From Baylisascaris procyonis (taxonomy: Eukaryota > Nematoda > Chromadorea > Rhabditida > Ascarididae): DNA of 64,000 nt. The position numbers were made by a program, and so were the translations under genes. This document shows, piece after piece, positions 39,961 through 52,200 of this stretch; positions within the stretch are counted from its first letter, which is position 1, and every line of letters begins with the position of its first letter. The stretch spans positions 1,488,001 through 1,552,000 of the forward strand of contig JAZARR010000078.1 of the NCBI GenBank assembly GCA_037389465.1, given 5' to 3'. The notes below the pieces were generated by a model. It saw only the letters and a program-made list of their open reading frames with translations, had not been told where the DNA came from and searched no databases.

Positions 39961-40689
39961 CTTTTCAACGAGTTGAAAATAATGACCATGTCGACTAAGA
40001 AGAGCTACAAATAGAAAAATTTCTGGAAACAACATTTTGAAAAAGCTACGCACAATTTCGTAAAAAAAAAGGCGTCGAATCGAATTAGCGCCTGCAATAT
40101 CCTAGCGATTCGAGATTTGAGATTTTCATTCTCATAATAAGTAGTTTGGCTTGCATAGGCCATAGACCGTTATAAATTCTGGCAAGAGGTGGCGAAAGTG
40201 ATAAAGTTTTAAATGTCCTCTATTAATCTAATATAAGAAATCAAGTGCGGTAACGATACACGAGTTCAGTATCCCAAAATGAATAAATAAAGATCTTACT
40301 ATAATGTTCAATAGATCTATGCCTTAGAGCACAAAGTGCTGTGTTTGCAATTTTGAACGACTTGCCAACAATAGTAAAGTACTCAATCAGCAGTGGAGAT
40401 AGGAGCCAATAACAGCACTAAGGTCACGGACACTATCTCTATGGGTAAGGTAAGGAACCCTTCAGGCTACGGAGCAAGGAAGAACCTCAACTGTAGCCTG
40501 AGAAAACATTCACATCAGAACTTGTTATGAACTATACGACATTGTTCGTTTAAAGCATTTAAGTGCCGCAATTCCCGACCTATTAGATATCCTCCGTACG
40601 TAATATTTTCGACAGAAGCCCTAAAGACAACGCAATATTGTTGCAGCTCATTGCACGCGCATAGATCCTCTAAACTCGCACTATTTGGC

Positions 40690-41130
40690 TTCGTTGTCAG
40701 CCAATTCACGACATCACTTATTTCTTGCTTAGGAGACTAGATGTCTGCGTTGAATATATAGGTTTTAACCGAGACTGCGTATTTGATTATTTAAAGGTCT
40801 TTGACATGGTCTTCATGAAAGAGTGATCTCGAAACTGGAAAAATGTGGCGTTATCAGCCTAGCGGATCGAGGCATTTTTATGTGGGAAGAATCATCTGAA
40901 TGGGGAATGGATTTACTGCACCGTATACGCAGTTTCTAGCGACGTTCCACAATGAATTGTTTTGAGTATTGTCTTACTTCTTATATATATTAAAGAATGA
41001 TATTTCCACCAGTACGAGGCTATCTGTTGATGACCGTAATATTTACTGCCCATTGCATGGTCTTGCCTACGATTTCTGTATTGTACAAAAGGACCTTGAT
41101 GCACCCGCCAATTTATCGCAATCTTGATAT
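40690..41130 (+). mobile_element. Decayed non-LTR (LINE) reverse transcriptase fragment
   Basis: Across three frames the plus strand retains ordered reverse-transcriptase blocks. These are DYLKVFDMVF (40785-40814; compare FSKAFDxV), then ERVISKLEKCGVI, then SSDVPQ*IVLSIVLLLIYIK (about 40938-40995; compare [20 protein letters not shown]), then VDDRNIYC (41026-41049; compare FADD), then VQKDLDA (about 41085). Several stops and frameshifts make it inactive. The block order and wording resemble CR1/Jockey-type LINEs. It lies antisense to the neighbouring minus-strand genes. The ends are not resolved, and no tail or target-site duplication was identified. Confidence 0.65.
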
Positions 41131-44100
41131 ACAGTGAAAAGTGTTTTCCTGGTTGATACTTTAGAATATGAGAGCGGCTATGATACAAATACAAGGCACT
41201 AGCCTCTCTCTACCACCAACAGTCATCGGTATCATCGGTACAATCATTGACAAGGAGCAGTAAAGAAAGCGAAACCATCGGAACAACGAGGACGAAGGTG
41301 ACTAGAACAAAGATGCTTGGCAGAGAAAGCTGCTCTACAGAAATAGTTGTTGCTATGTATACCGATAGGTGTCCAGACGGCAATCTATTTGTTACAAGAA
41401 TCTGCGAAAAGGATATACTATCGCGATATTTTTCTAAGGCAACACGGACACGTTCGGTCTGCCTCCAACTGGATAGTAAAAGTTCGCTGCATTGAATTCT
41501 TTCATTTTAAAAAGCGAAAAGATCATGGCTGTAATGGTACTTTGATATGAGTACCATGAGAATAGATACACGGCATTACAATATACTTTCAGGGAACAGG
41601 GAAGAAAAAATACAGAATGGCAGGAAATTGTATTGAACAAAATTCGACTGATACGTTTTGAAGTTCGCAGACACAGTGCCTAAATCACAGAATAGTATAA
41701 AATATTGCGGGACAATGATTAAACCATGGTGACGAGCACAAAGCGGAAAAAACGAGCAGCAAAAAGGAAGACACTGGAGCACGAATACAACACAAGTGAA
41801 ATATTTCTCGCTGGGCTAGGTGGTCAGCACACTGCAAACGATGGTCAGTTGGCCTCTTAGACGAAGCAACTGTTGTGGGCGGCTGCGATCACTGTTCTAA
41901 GCAGTCACACTATATGCAGCAGTAGAAATCCCCACATAAACCCGATGCGCTTCACACGAAAGTACGCAACGAGTAGGATGGTTTCATATTTCATTGGGAT
42001 TCTCCAGAGTTAGTTATTGAAATAATTCATAAATGGTTTTGGTGATAGTTGCATTGAATGGAGAAACATTTCAGGATGATCTGAAATCAATGCAGTGAAT
42101 TCCATCTACCTTTATTTCTCCGTTTAAAAAGTTGAACACAACGAGAGATAAAGCAATTATGGTGTTAAAATAAATTAAACATGGTGAAGCATTCAGTATA
42201 CCGTCAATGCGTCATACTTCGCCAATCGAAACAAGAACTATGAAAATATGTGAAAAGAAAGAGTATATCATAGCTTCGCTATAACAAATTAGTGCGTAAG
42301 TTCACGCTTAACACTTCAAGTTGGTTATAAAACTAAACAACCTAACTAACTAAGCTTGTAACTCCTGGAAAGTAGACTCCGAAAGTCTATTTTCGCAACT
42401 TTCCGCTACCAAAGTTGCTTTAAGAAATAATTATCTCACACCTAATATCACCTGAGGTAAACGCACATTCGCTACGCAATTGCGCTATTTGCTCCCATTG
42501 AAATAAGGGCAATATTGCTGGCATGAGCAATTACAGCTTATACACTACTCAGCATGACTAAATACTGCAAGTGATTGCTTTACTTGATAAGAAATAAAGC
42601 TGCAGCACAAAAAAGCATCGAATATAGCGAAAACTATCTAGATTAATGTAAGAATGCCAAAACTACTTACAAGTACGGGGACACAAAACATACTTTCTGG
42701 ATAAATCACTAACAGCACTCTTACTCTTTCATCCTTCCCACTTCGCAACCTCTCCTCCTCAGATTTTGAGTTGCATTGTCTTTTATGGATGCCAGGAGAT
42801 CGCAAAAGGTGAAAGAAGCCGTTGATTCATCGCAGAGTTGCAAATGAAGGGAGTGGCTGTTGATTCGAAAACGCAAAAGCGGCCTTGAAATGCAAAAAAA
42901 AAAAAACCATTTCTTGCGTCACAGACATTCTCGATTTGTATTGAAATATCCAGTAATCCCCGAAGGTCCATCAAATTTAATGTCACATTTCGGTTAAGAG
43001 GCGCGAAAAATTTCCTCTCAACGCTGAAAAAAAAAAAAAACGCAGTTTGTAGCTAATCTCATTTTAGACGAATGAAAGTAATGGAATAGATTACCATACT
43101 AGTATCCCCCTCTCTTTTGTTGAAAACCTCTATGAATAGAGGTAAAGTGAGGAGTGCCGCTGTTAACTCATTTTCAGTTCGAATGAGCACACCCACAAAT
43201 CGATGTCGGCTGAGCTAATTGCAGAACTCCTCTCATCTGCCATTAGCACATGCATAATTTGCGAACTAATGCTCGATAGGGCAGTTATCGATTCGTTAGG
43301 CATCGAATATATTCACATATTCGCTATGGAAAATAGATCCATACAAATCGAGCGCTAATAAAACATAAACTGAGCATAATATCCTCGGCACTTGCATTTG
43401 TGATATCCACAATCCAGCGAAAGTTACGAAATCGAATTATGGAAACAAATGTTTAAAGCTAGAATGATCATTGCTCTCAACGACGAGCATCGAGAAAAGT
43501 TGTTGAAGCGTAACGCAATAACACTAAAAAAACAGCACGTGATTTATTTATGTTTAAGTTGCATAGCTAATAAGAAATCGTCATACGTAATTAGCTGCGG
43601 CTGGCACTCATGCGGACCAAATCTCACTCATTTAGCCAATTGATACCCGTATAAATGTTTGTAGATTCTCATTTCGATTCGAAAGTTTCTTGCTTGAAAT
43701 TTAAGCGTTGATTAGCGTTGATCCATTGACTCAAATGATTTTCAATGCGATACACTCTTAAAATCTCAACAGTGCCAATTTCCATAGTTCTTAGTGATCA
43801 TGAATAGGGCAATCGTAAAGAAATGAAACCGATTTTAGTAAAAATATAAAAAAGTTGGCATTTTTATCAGCCTTTGAGAATGCAAGATCTACTTTTAATA
43901 GTGTGCATATGAATACAGTTGTTGTGGACGGTACTAGGCCTATTACCTCATCGGCTACAAGCAAATTTTAGGAATGTATAGAACGCAGCTGCACGGATAT
44001 TTCGGTTGTCAATTTAGACAGTAGTACTACTTGCTTGTGAATTCATCACTTCACAGCAACCCTCGGAACGTAAGCTACCCAGTAAACATACTCCTCCACC

Positions 44101-44545
44101 CTCTAATACAATAAAAACAACTTGGCACTTCCTTTAAAAAAAAGAAAGGTCACATCCCATACAATATTCTATGTGGTATCTAATGATGCACGCGTATCAC
44201 AATGGCGGATGCGACCACTTTGCGTGAGTGGACAAGCTAGACGTCGTGATTCTTAGCGTAAGGGTTCATTCGTTTGACGCCCACATCCCACGCTTGACCA
44301 CTGACGTGATCGATGCCGAAAATTCCCTCTTGTTTCGTAAAAAGTTGAAACTTTTCCTTCTCTCCATCATCACGGCAACTAGTATAGTTTACTAGCAATT
44401 TGTTCTATACTCAATATTTTATGTTTGTACAACAGTATAGAGTAATGGAGGTGACAATGGTCACAAAGGATCGATTTTCTTGGAATAGGACCGTACTGTA
44501 CCTCCTAAACAGTAGTACCACCATCTTAATTTCAACGATAGCAAC
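41131..44545. other. No gene recognised; possible LINE 3' debris at left end
   Basis: Codon-like plus-strand fragments at 41.25-41.55 kb may be the rest of the retrotransposon but carry no recognisable motif. The remainder is AT-rich with poly-A runs (about 42895-42905 and 43027-43040). Confidence 0.35.
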
Positions 44546-44656
44546 CTGCCCATTCCACTGATCCGCCATCGGAAACGACTTAAACAGTAAGTAAAAGGCT
44601 ATGCCAGTACATCCCATCAATTGAAATAAAAGGCACAAAAATACTCTCATTGGCAT
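44546..44656 (-). CDS. Candidate signal-anchor first exon
   Basis: The open frame starts at the ATG at 44656 and encodes a hydrophobic N-terminus (MPMRVFLCLLFQLMGC, then GIAFYLLF). It ends at a CAG|GTTGCT donor in phase 0. It reads like a signal peptide or membrane anchor and lies upstream, on the same strand, of the Ig-like exons at 38.6-40.0 kb. It could be their first exon, but the linking exon is not secure. Confidence 0.25.
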
Positions 44657-46236
44657 CCGTCTTGCGTCAGTTCCGGAAGTAGTTTGTTAAGTGGTTAAGG
44701 GAAGCGCAAAATAAACACAAACGGACGAATCATCCTCTCATTTCAATAAGGATGCTGCACGATAATCCAAATAGCATTAGCATGATTCAATTACGCTTTC
44801 ATAACTCATAATAAACCACCAAGCCATTTGCGCAATTTCATTCGTTGCTGCGCTTTTATGAATTTATTTATTAAAGCTTGAAGAATGGTCAATCAAATTA
44901 CGAACATTTGAAAATTAAAACAAATAAATATTTATACCTCGTATCAATACATTGAAGTATTCGTATAAATCACCACGGTCATTATTTAATTTTAAAATTG
45001 GGGCGATCAACAACGATATGATGGCAATTCGTTGATTTATTCAACTGAACTGAAACCTCAATAATGCATTCGATTTCGTCAACATCACATAGTACCATCA
45101 AACTGAATTAGAACAATGCCCCAGAACGATACAAACTTGACGATCGCCCTAATTATACGTACAATAATAAAGACAATAACAAGTTATCTCTAGCATTATG
45201 CGCAGTCATCTCTCTCTTTCCCTATCGTTTATAACTTTTAATGAATACAACAAATAAACCGGGAACTGATCGTACTAGAAATGCATTAATATAGTAACGG
45301 TGAATAACAATAATAACATGGAATGAGGGTTTTTTGCGAATTTCTTCCGACTCATTATAATACCATAGTGAATACGATCGTTACGAATAAATATGACTGC
45401 AGATGGTGGGTGGGAGCACTTTGTTTTTCATGATTTTCCACTTTTTTTTTTCAGATTTTATCGAGTTTGTTCTGAGGTTAATATTGATGTTATGAGCACC
45501 TTCTTGAAAAAAAATAATAAATCTTCAACTTTTTTCCATGATGTTTCTTTGAAAATGAGTGAATAAAAAGATAAATGAATATTGAAAATGCGGAGATCAA
45601 AAACTAATACGTTTCTAAGAGGCGAAGTTTCGTAAGCGAAGCGCTCATGGTTGATATAAAAATAACCTCGTGATGTGAGACACAAGCCGAAAATCATAGT
45701 ACGTGGTTTTTTTAACGATATTGCGACTTGGAAAACTAATTTTTCGTCATAAAAAATTCGTTGATCAAGCTTTACCTAAGCTGCTACTCTCGGGAACAAG
45801 TAATAAATCCCGCTAATGCCACTATATGAGAAGTATCTATTCAATTCATATATCTCCGTTTAACTTTAAAAAAAAAGCTCATTTCCTTGTATTAATGCCA
45901 GTGCAACTATAACATTCGCTTATAGGATTGAATTATCAGAGAAAATGAAATATCAATAAGACAATTACAAATGTACAAAACTTTCCTCGTCATACTCTCC
46001 AATCCTCGGGGTATTACCATCAAACCAATTCATGCTCACTTCACCAAAAAAAAGAGAAAATTTTTCGTCCTTCTCACGCTAGCCCGTTATAACCGCTAAA
46101 AAATAGTGATCTTAAAATGAATTCTAATTTTAGTATATTTCCCGTATAATAATAGATTTCTTCTATGGATCAGGAGCACTAAAAGAATTTTGCAACAAAA
46201 TATTCGATAAGCAATAACAATATACAATAAGCAATG
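44657..46236. other. Spacer 3' of fringe
   Basis: AT-rich sequence immediately beyond the Fringe stop codon. It should contain the Fringe 3' UTR. I see no canonical minus-strand AATAAA in the first 400 bp. No coding region is supported. Confidence 0.4.
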
Positions 46237-49200
46237 TCACCGACGACATTTCAATCGATAGAGAAAACAATGCAACGATCGAAATCTTTGTGGATCGTCC
46301 TCGAAAGGATATTCTTCAGGCACATCGACAACGTTTCTAGCAAGTTTATCGTAGCCACCTGCGCTGAAGCTGATCTGAAGCAATGAAATTTTCATGAAGT
46401 TTTATTAATTCATTTCATAGCTACATAAATCTATTGCTTTAGCCAGTTTAGCAATTCGCTACTGAATTCTACAACACACTTCTTCTTTCTTGAAAAAATA
46501 CCAATTGTTAATTGATATCAATCAGCATACGCAAAATTTCTCAGCTGAGGTGAAGAAATTAAAGAAAACGTGCATCAGATGAAAATTCAAGAAGTTCATG
46601 GTATGTTCCTCTCATAATATTGCACTCATTTTTACAAATATTTTGTGCAGTCAACAATGTGGTCTCACTACGAACTTGCACGTGGTGCTGTCCACAGCAT
46701 AATTGTGCTTAGAAGCAATAGTTTGGTCTTTGGTGAATTTTTGCTAGCTCTGAATCTCGTTTTTCAACTTTTACAGCAGATATTAGTCGCTTGTAGACGA
46801 CCTATAGATCGAGCACTAAATCCTTTGTGTTTTCATTTCCACTTGAGTTGCTTGTACAAGCTGAAAGTCGCGTATCAGCGAGTTGCTGTGAAAGGCCAAA
46901 ATAACTTTTCAGCTGAATATATGCGAGAAATTGTGTGCTCGATTTCGGGTCTAGTGTTCAACAAATGTCACATTTTGATGAGAACATGGTAAAGATGCGA
47001 ATTTTCAGAACGTTCCTTTTACTTCCAATCAGACAAAAACCTTTTTTGCTTCTCTACGTAACACAGGCAATTATCTATTCATTATCTCTCCATATCATCA
47101 ATAGTGATTGCATTCCAACGTTTAAAAGCCTCATAACTTTTTCACTTCCGAAACTCGCCGTTAATATTAGAGAAATTAAAAGACAAAAACTATCTATCTA
47201 ACAACTCGACAGTAAGTTGGAAGAAAAAAGTAATCGTATATGAAACTGCATTTGTTTGGCAATAAAGGATTTTCAATGAGCGGTTGTATGACTTTGGTAA
47301 TAATTTTTAACTGCAGGCTCTACAACTTTTCTAAAATTAAAAAAAATCAATTTTTCTCTACGGTGGACAAAGATACAACTATTTTCGATCTGAAGGTTTT
47401 CTCAATCTGTATTCTCAATCTGAAGGTTGGCTATTCGTTCTTCTCACTCATACTATGATCGCAGATAATAATCAAAGAGCAAGCAAAATACTGACTAATT
47501 AAGGATCAAAACAGCCTAAATTAGAAACAAACGATCTGAGCACCGTCTTCACTTTCTTCCCCCCCCCCCCCCACAAATTTCCTCCCGTTTCCATCGAACA
47601 GTTGAAGGAGTTTTTAAGGGAAGTTGAAAAGCATACAAAACGAAAGATTACCTGACGATGTAAATCGCTTCTGCTGATTTCTTCGAGTACTTCTAAATGA
47701 GAGTGAAAACTGTTGATCACTGTCAATTTCACATTTAGTAGATGCTCTGCAATCAGAATACAATCATTGTGCGAGTATTCCCTTAGTGAAAGACTGAAAC
47801 TATGAAAAAGACTACCCGGGAAAACCGTACTTATCAAATTTTTTCAGCAACTTTACATTATATTCATTCTAACCGTTCCCTTCGTTCAATGCAATGTGCT
47901 ACAATTTCCTCAGTGATGTGCCTCCCGCTTTAACGACATTCGTGTATGCGTCTCAACAACATGCCAATAACGAGCCACCACATTTAACGCTGGAAAGGAC
48001 GTTGGAAGCGGGATAAGAAAATGAGAAAATATGGGCAGGTGAGTAAGGCGCTGAAAGGAATAAAGAGGTGTGACAGACAGACGGCTGCCACACAACGATA
48101 CTCGTGAGAAAGCGGAAACCGCCCGTACGGTCGCATAAGTGAATGTGCATAATTCTTTCACATGCAACGAATTCCTCGCTGGTGAGCCAAGGAAAGTGAA
48201 TATGGTAAACGCTTTGTCAAAACAGGAAGCATTGTTGTGTAAGAGGCGAAAGTTCACATGCTGGAATCCTTGAGAAGAACAGGTAATTAGGAGTTAGATT
48301 AGTGCCAACAAAGACGGACGATTCATGCACGCTAACAGCGCGGAATATTTAAGGCCAAAATTGCTCAGAAGTTGCCCGGCCTGGTTGAACTGATAATCAC
48401 GACTACTTGAATACTACGACGGAAATGCTTTGAAATGCTCTAAATTAATTCAGCAAGATCGAAAAAAAAGAGAAGGAGAGAAAATGTATTGCATTGCAAG
48501 CTTATTCGATAGTTAATTCATAATCCCATGATAGAAGAGATACGTCACACTATGTGTTTAGGTGGAGGTAATACCTGTCAACTAAGAAAAGACACAACAA
48601 ATAGAAGTCGCAACCTCTATGAGAATACAGCTAAATCCACAATCCGGTGCTCACGAAATTGCAATGGCAACAATAATGAGGTGAGCTGAAGGGGAAATGC
48701 GTCAAACATTTCGTGAACTGAGCTTTTTTTTTTAATGCTTTTCGATCAAAAACCATTCGATTTTCAATGCGATGGATCCAACGTTTGACAAAAATTGCAC
48801 AGTGCAATGCACAACGCATACAATGAGAGCAGCAGCAAGGACGTGCATACAATTGTCATAGAATTTAAGAAGTCGATCAAGCGGAAAGATTTTTTCATAT
48901 TCGCCAATGAAACATCGCAGCCCCATGATTTCAATTCTTTCTTCAAAAAATCTATCCGTATTGTAATTCGTAAAACTTCTCTCAAGAATAATTATCTATA
49001 TAAAAATAATGAATTATTTACCATCTGATATTCGAATTCCGTATACAATGATCGAAGTTATCAAAGCCAAAAAAAATATGCCTTCAAGTAGCATAGAATA
49101 TAACACTTGAATTGAAAAGTTCATTTTTAATTAACAAAATTTATATCTTTATGAAGTCCCTTTAGTCATCATCCAACTTCACCTCTCCTCTTCCGCACAT

Positions 49201-52200
49201 GCATTAAGAGATGACTAAACATTTACGCATATTATGCACTTTGAAGAGTTGTTGCAAATAGTTAAAGAACAATTTATCCTTCGCGTTATGCATACCTTAA
49301 ACATACCATTTTTTCTCATCAACGTGGGGACTTTCATCGAGCTTTAAAAACATATTTACACCTTTTTACCGTATAAAATAGATTGCAATGGAAATAAACT
49401 GGAATAATTTTTCAGCGATCGACGCACAGCTATAGTAAATCAAAATGCTAAGTTACCTATTAGATATCCAAGAGTTACATCGTCGGGCAGTTTTAAATAT
49501 TCGCCGAGTAGTTCAAAGCCACCGTTTCGAATGTATGAGCTCATTTTCATCAATAAAGATCGTGATAAGCAAAACCCGGCTCCTCCTGTAGCGAACCAAA
49601 ATTGCACCTGAAATAACGTAACTGACGGGAACTACCACTCTTTCTTTCTTAAATAGGCTCCATTCGCTCGGTAGCTTAAAAATGCCCAAAACTCAAATGA
49701 AAGTGAAAACAACATACGGCTACATATTAAGAGATGCACAGAAGTTTGAAAATGATGCACCGAACACATGAGTTTGGTGAATACATATGTTGCACTAATT
49801 TGTCAATTTCGCCGATGAAGCACTCCACTATTTTTAGATAAATTAACATAAGAATAGAAATATCCAGAAAGTGACCCCTCTTGTGTTTCGTAAATTATGC
49901 TTGGTTCTATTTTGTACGAAAAATGATTGAAAATAATCTCCAAGCATGCATCTGCATATAGAAAACCTAAAAATGCCGAAACCCTTAAGACTTACTTTGC
50001 GAGAAAAGTGCTAAGATTACTGGAAATAGCTAACCGCTGAAGTAGTTTAAGCCAATGTGTAAAAAGGATCACTTGTGCGTGCAGACAGTTAGTTACTAAT
50101 AAATAACCCAGGTAAATAATGAGACGAAATAGCCCAAATGGCCTGTGCTTACTATGACAGCTAGAATCTGCGACTGAATATATTCATTCATTATGTGAAT
50201 ATGATAAAGAAATGAGCGATCTCGAAATATATGCAAACCTTATCATGTGCAGCGTCGACATTTACAGGTCCTGTTGTAGACGGCTTCCCCAAGTACCAAT
50301 CATGATTTGCGTTGAAATTTGTCAATAAACGAGCTAATTCCACTAAGTTCACGTAGTTATCATCGTCGAAATGACATGCCCACCTATTAAAACAAAAAAA
50401 AAGCTAAATTAAATACTTGCTAGCGAAAAAAAGATGCATGAATTAAATTGGAAGCCCCTATTTTTGGCTAGGTGTAATGTTCGTTCAACCGCAACCATGT
50501 AATGTGATGTTTTGCAGGTAAGAACAAAAGGTAGTCGACCACAAAAGTGAACGTTGGCGTGCATCGTTATCTAAATGCAAACAAAGTGGAACGCTATCTC
50601 AAAGAAGAGCGCCTAGCCCTATTGCGCCACCTAAATCTGATTCATACTCAAAGAGGCATACAACTAGTTAGGCCATCGATGCAACTTGCATCGGCATTCG
50701 TACCAACATGCTTATAGTTTGCTCATTACAGTCTACATAATGTGGCCCCTTCGAACATCCCAGATCAATCAACTGTATCGTCAGTGAAACTTCTCATCGA
50801 CATATTTTTCAGCAATAAAGACGGGCGCTTTTTCAAAGAAATAGCACTAGAGTCAAAGCATGGAAGCGAAAAGATAAAATTCTGCACTGATTTGTTCAAG
50901 CATCGATTTTCTGCCCCAACGGAATAATAGTTCGATATTGTTTTCCCATTTGTATAAGTGACTCGAATTCAATCTTAATAGAACAAATTTAGATTGCTTT
51001 TATATTTTCGAATGATAACTTTTTGTCTTCTCAAGAATAGTGATGAAAAAGAAGTTACTATGAATAAAATTGGTAGTTGCAGAAACCGTAATTAAACATA
51101 GAGATTAGTCTGTTGTTTTTTTGGAAGAAAATTTCAATAACTATTCATAGGCAAAGCAAATGCAAAAGTTTGGAAGAAATAATAATCAATGAAACGTGAA
51201 ATAAGTGAAACTTAAGAATAGAATTTCGGGAAATAATGCATACTTCGATTAAATTCTTCGCATAAAAGGTACGAGTTTAACATCGTTGTTGTGCCATTGA
51301 AATGGACATGCAACAATGTAATACTGGAAAGCGATAGACTTGCACTTTATGCAAACTTCTTAGCTAGCAACGAGATATAATATTTTTTTTTTAAATCGAA
51401 ATTTATACGCATTCGTATTGAAAATGAAGCAATATTTCACCTTTAATATACGCGAACGCAAACAAGCACGCTGCGAACATAAGGTAATTTCCGAGTATTG
51501 CATTTGCTGTAATTTTTTTCCCACTGAACAAACAGCTCGACTCATCATGGACTCATGTTATATCCATCGAAACGCTGAGCTTGAAAAAAGTCGAAAGATG
51601 CGGCCAGCAGTTATTCGTGTAGCCGATCCGGATGTCAATTTCTCACTTAGACGATGACAATACAAAAGGTTTCAATATACGTGCCAGAGTTTATTCCGTT
51701 GGAAATTTTAACTTCTTCGTTGATTACTTCAATGAACTTTAGTGATCGGCAATGCTTTTAAGAGTGTTTCTGAGAGTAATTTTTGCGATCGGTTTTCACT
51801 AACAAAGATGCATAAAGGGCGGCGTGAGAAAGGAAGCATGCTGTGCCTATATCGCGCTAAGGCTATAATTAACGGCGCCATTAATTTGTTTGTCGCCAAT
51901 TCGATATCAAATGCTCTCAAAGAGTCAACGCTTTGTTGCGCTTTGAGATTCACCGCCAACGACTAACTACTGATAAGAGTATATAAACATATCTATACAC
52001 TCATATACACGATTCGATAAATCCTATAATCAAATCCAAGGAATTTTTTCATCACCAACTTAATGCAAAGGATTTTTTTTGTATAATCATAAATCTTGCT
52101 GAAATGAAGGAAATTATGAGGAACGATTCTCTGGAGCAGATAGTATGAGAAATCTGTTCTTTACAGAATGCTCGCTTTTGCTTGCGTATGTATATAGGAC

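Noticed and set aside
40580..40727. 75-codon minus-strand open frame as a firm exon
   Set aside because: It joins neighbours in phase, but its start overlaps the plus-strand reverse-transcriptase relic, so it is mentioned only as a tentative linker.
46645..46992. 115-codon plus-strand frame in fringe intron 7
   Set aside because: It is hydrophobic and protein-like but has no family, no splice support and no conserved motif. It may be chance in AT-rich DNA.
48764..48985. Open minus-strand frames with a membrane-like segment in fringe intron 6
   Set aside because: More than one minus-strand frame is open across the same stretch, no clean acceptor-donor pair was found, and fringe splices correctly without it.
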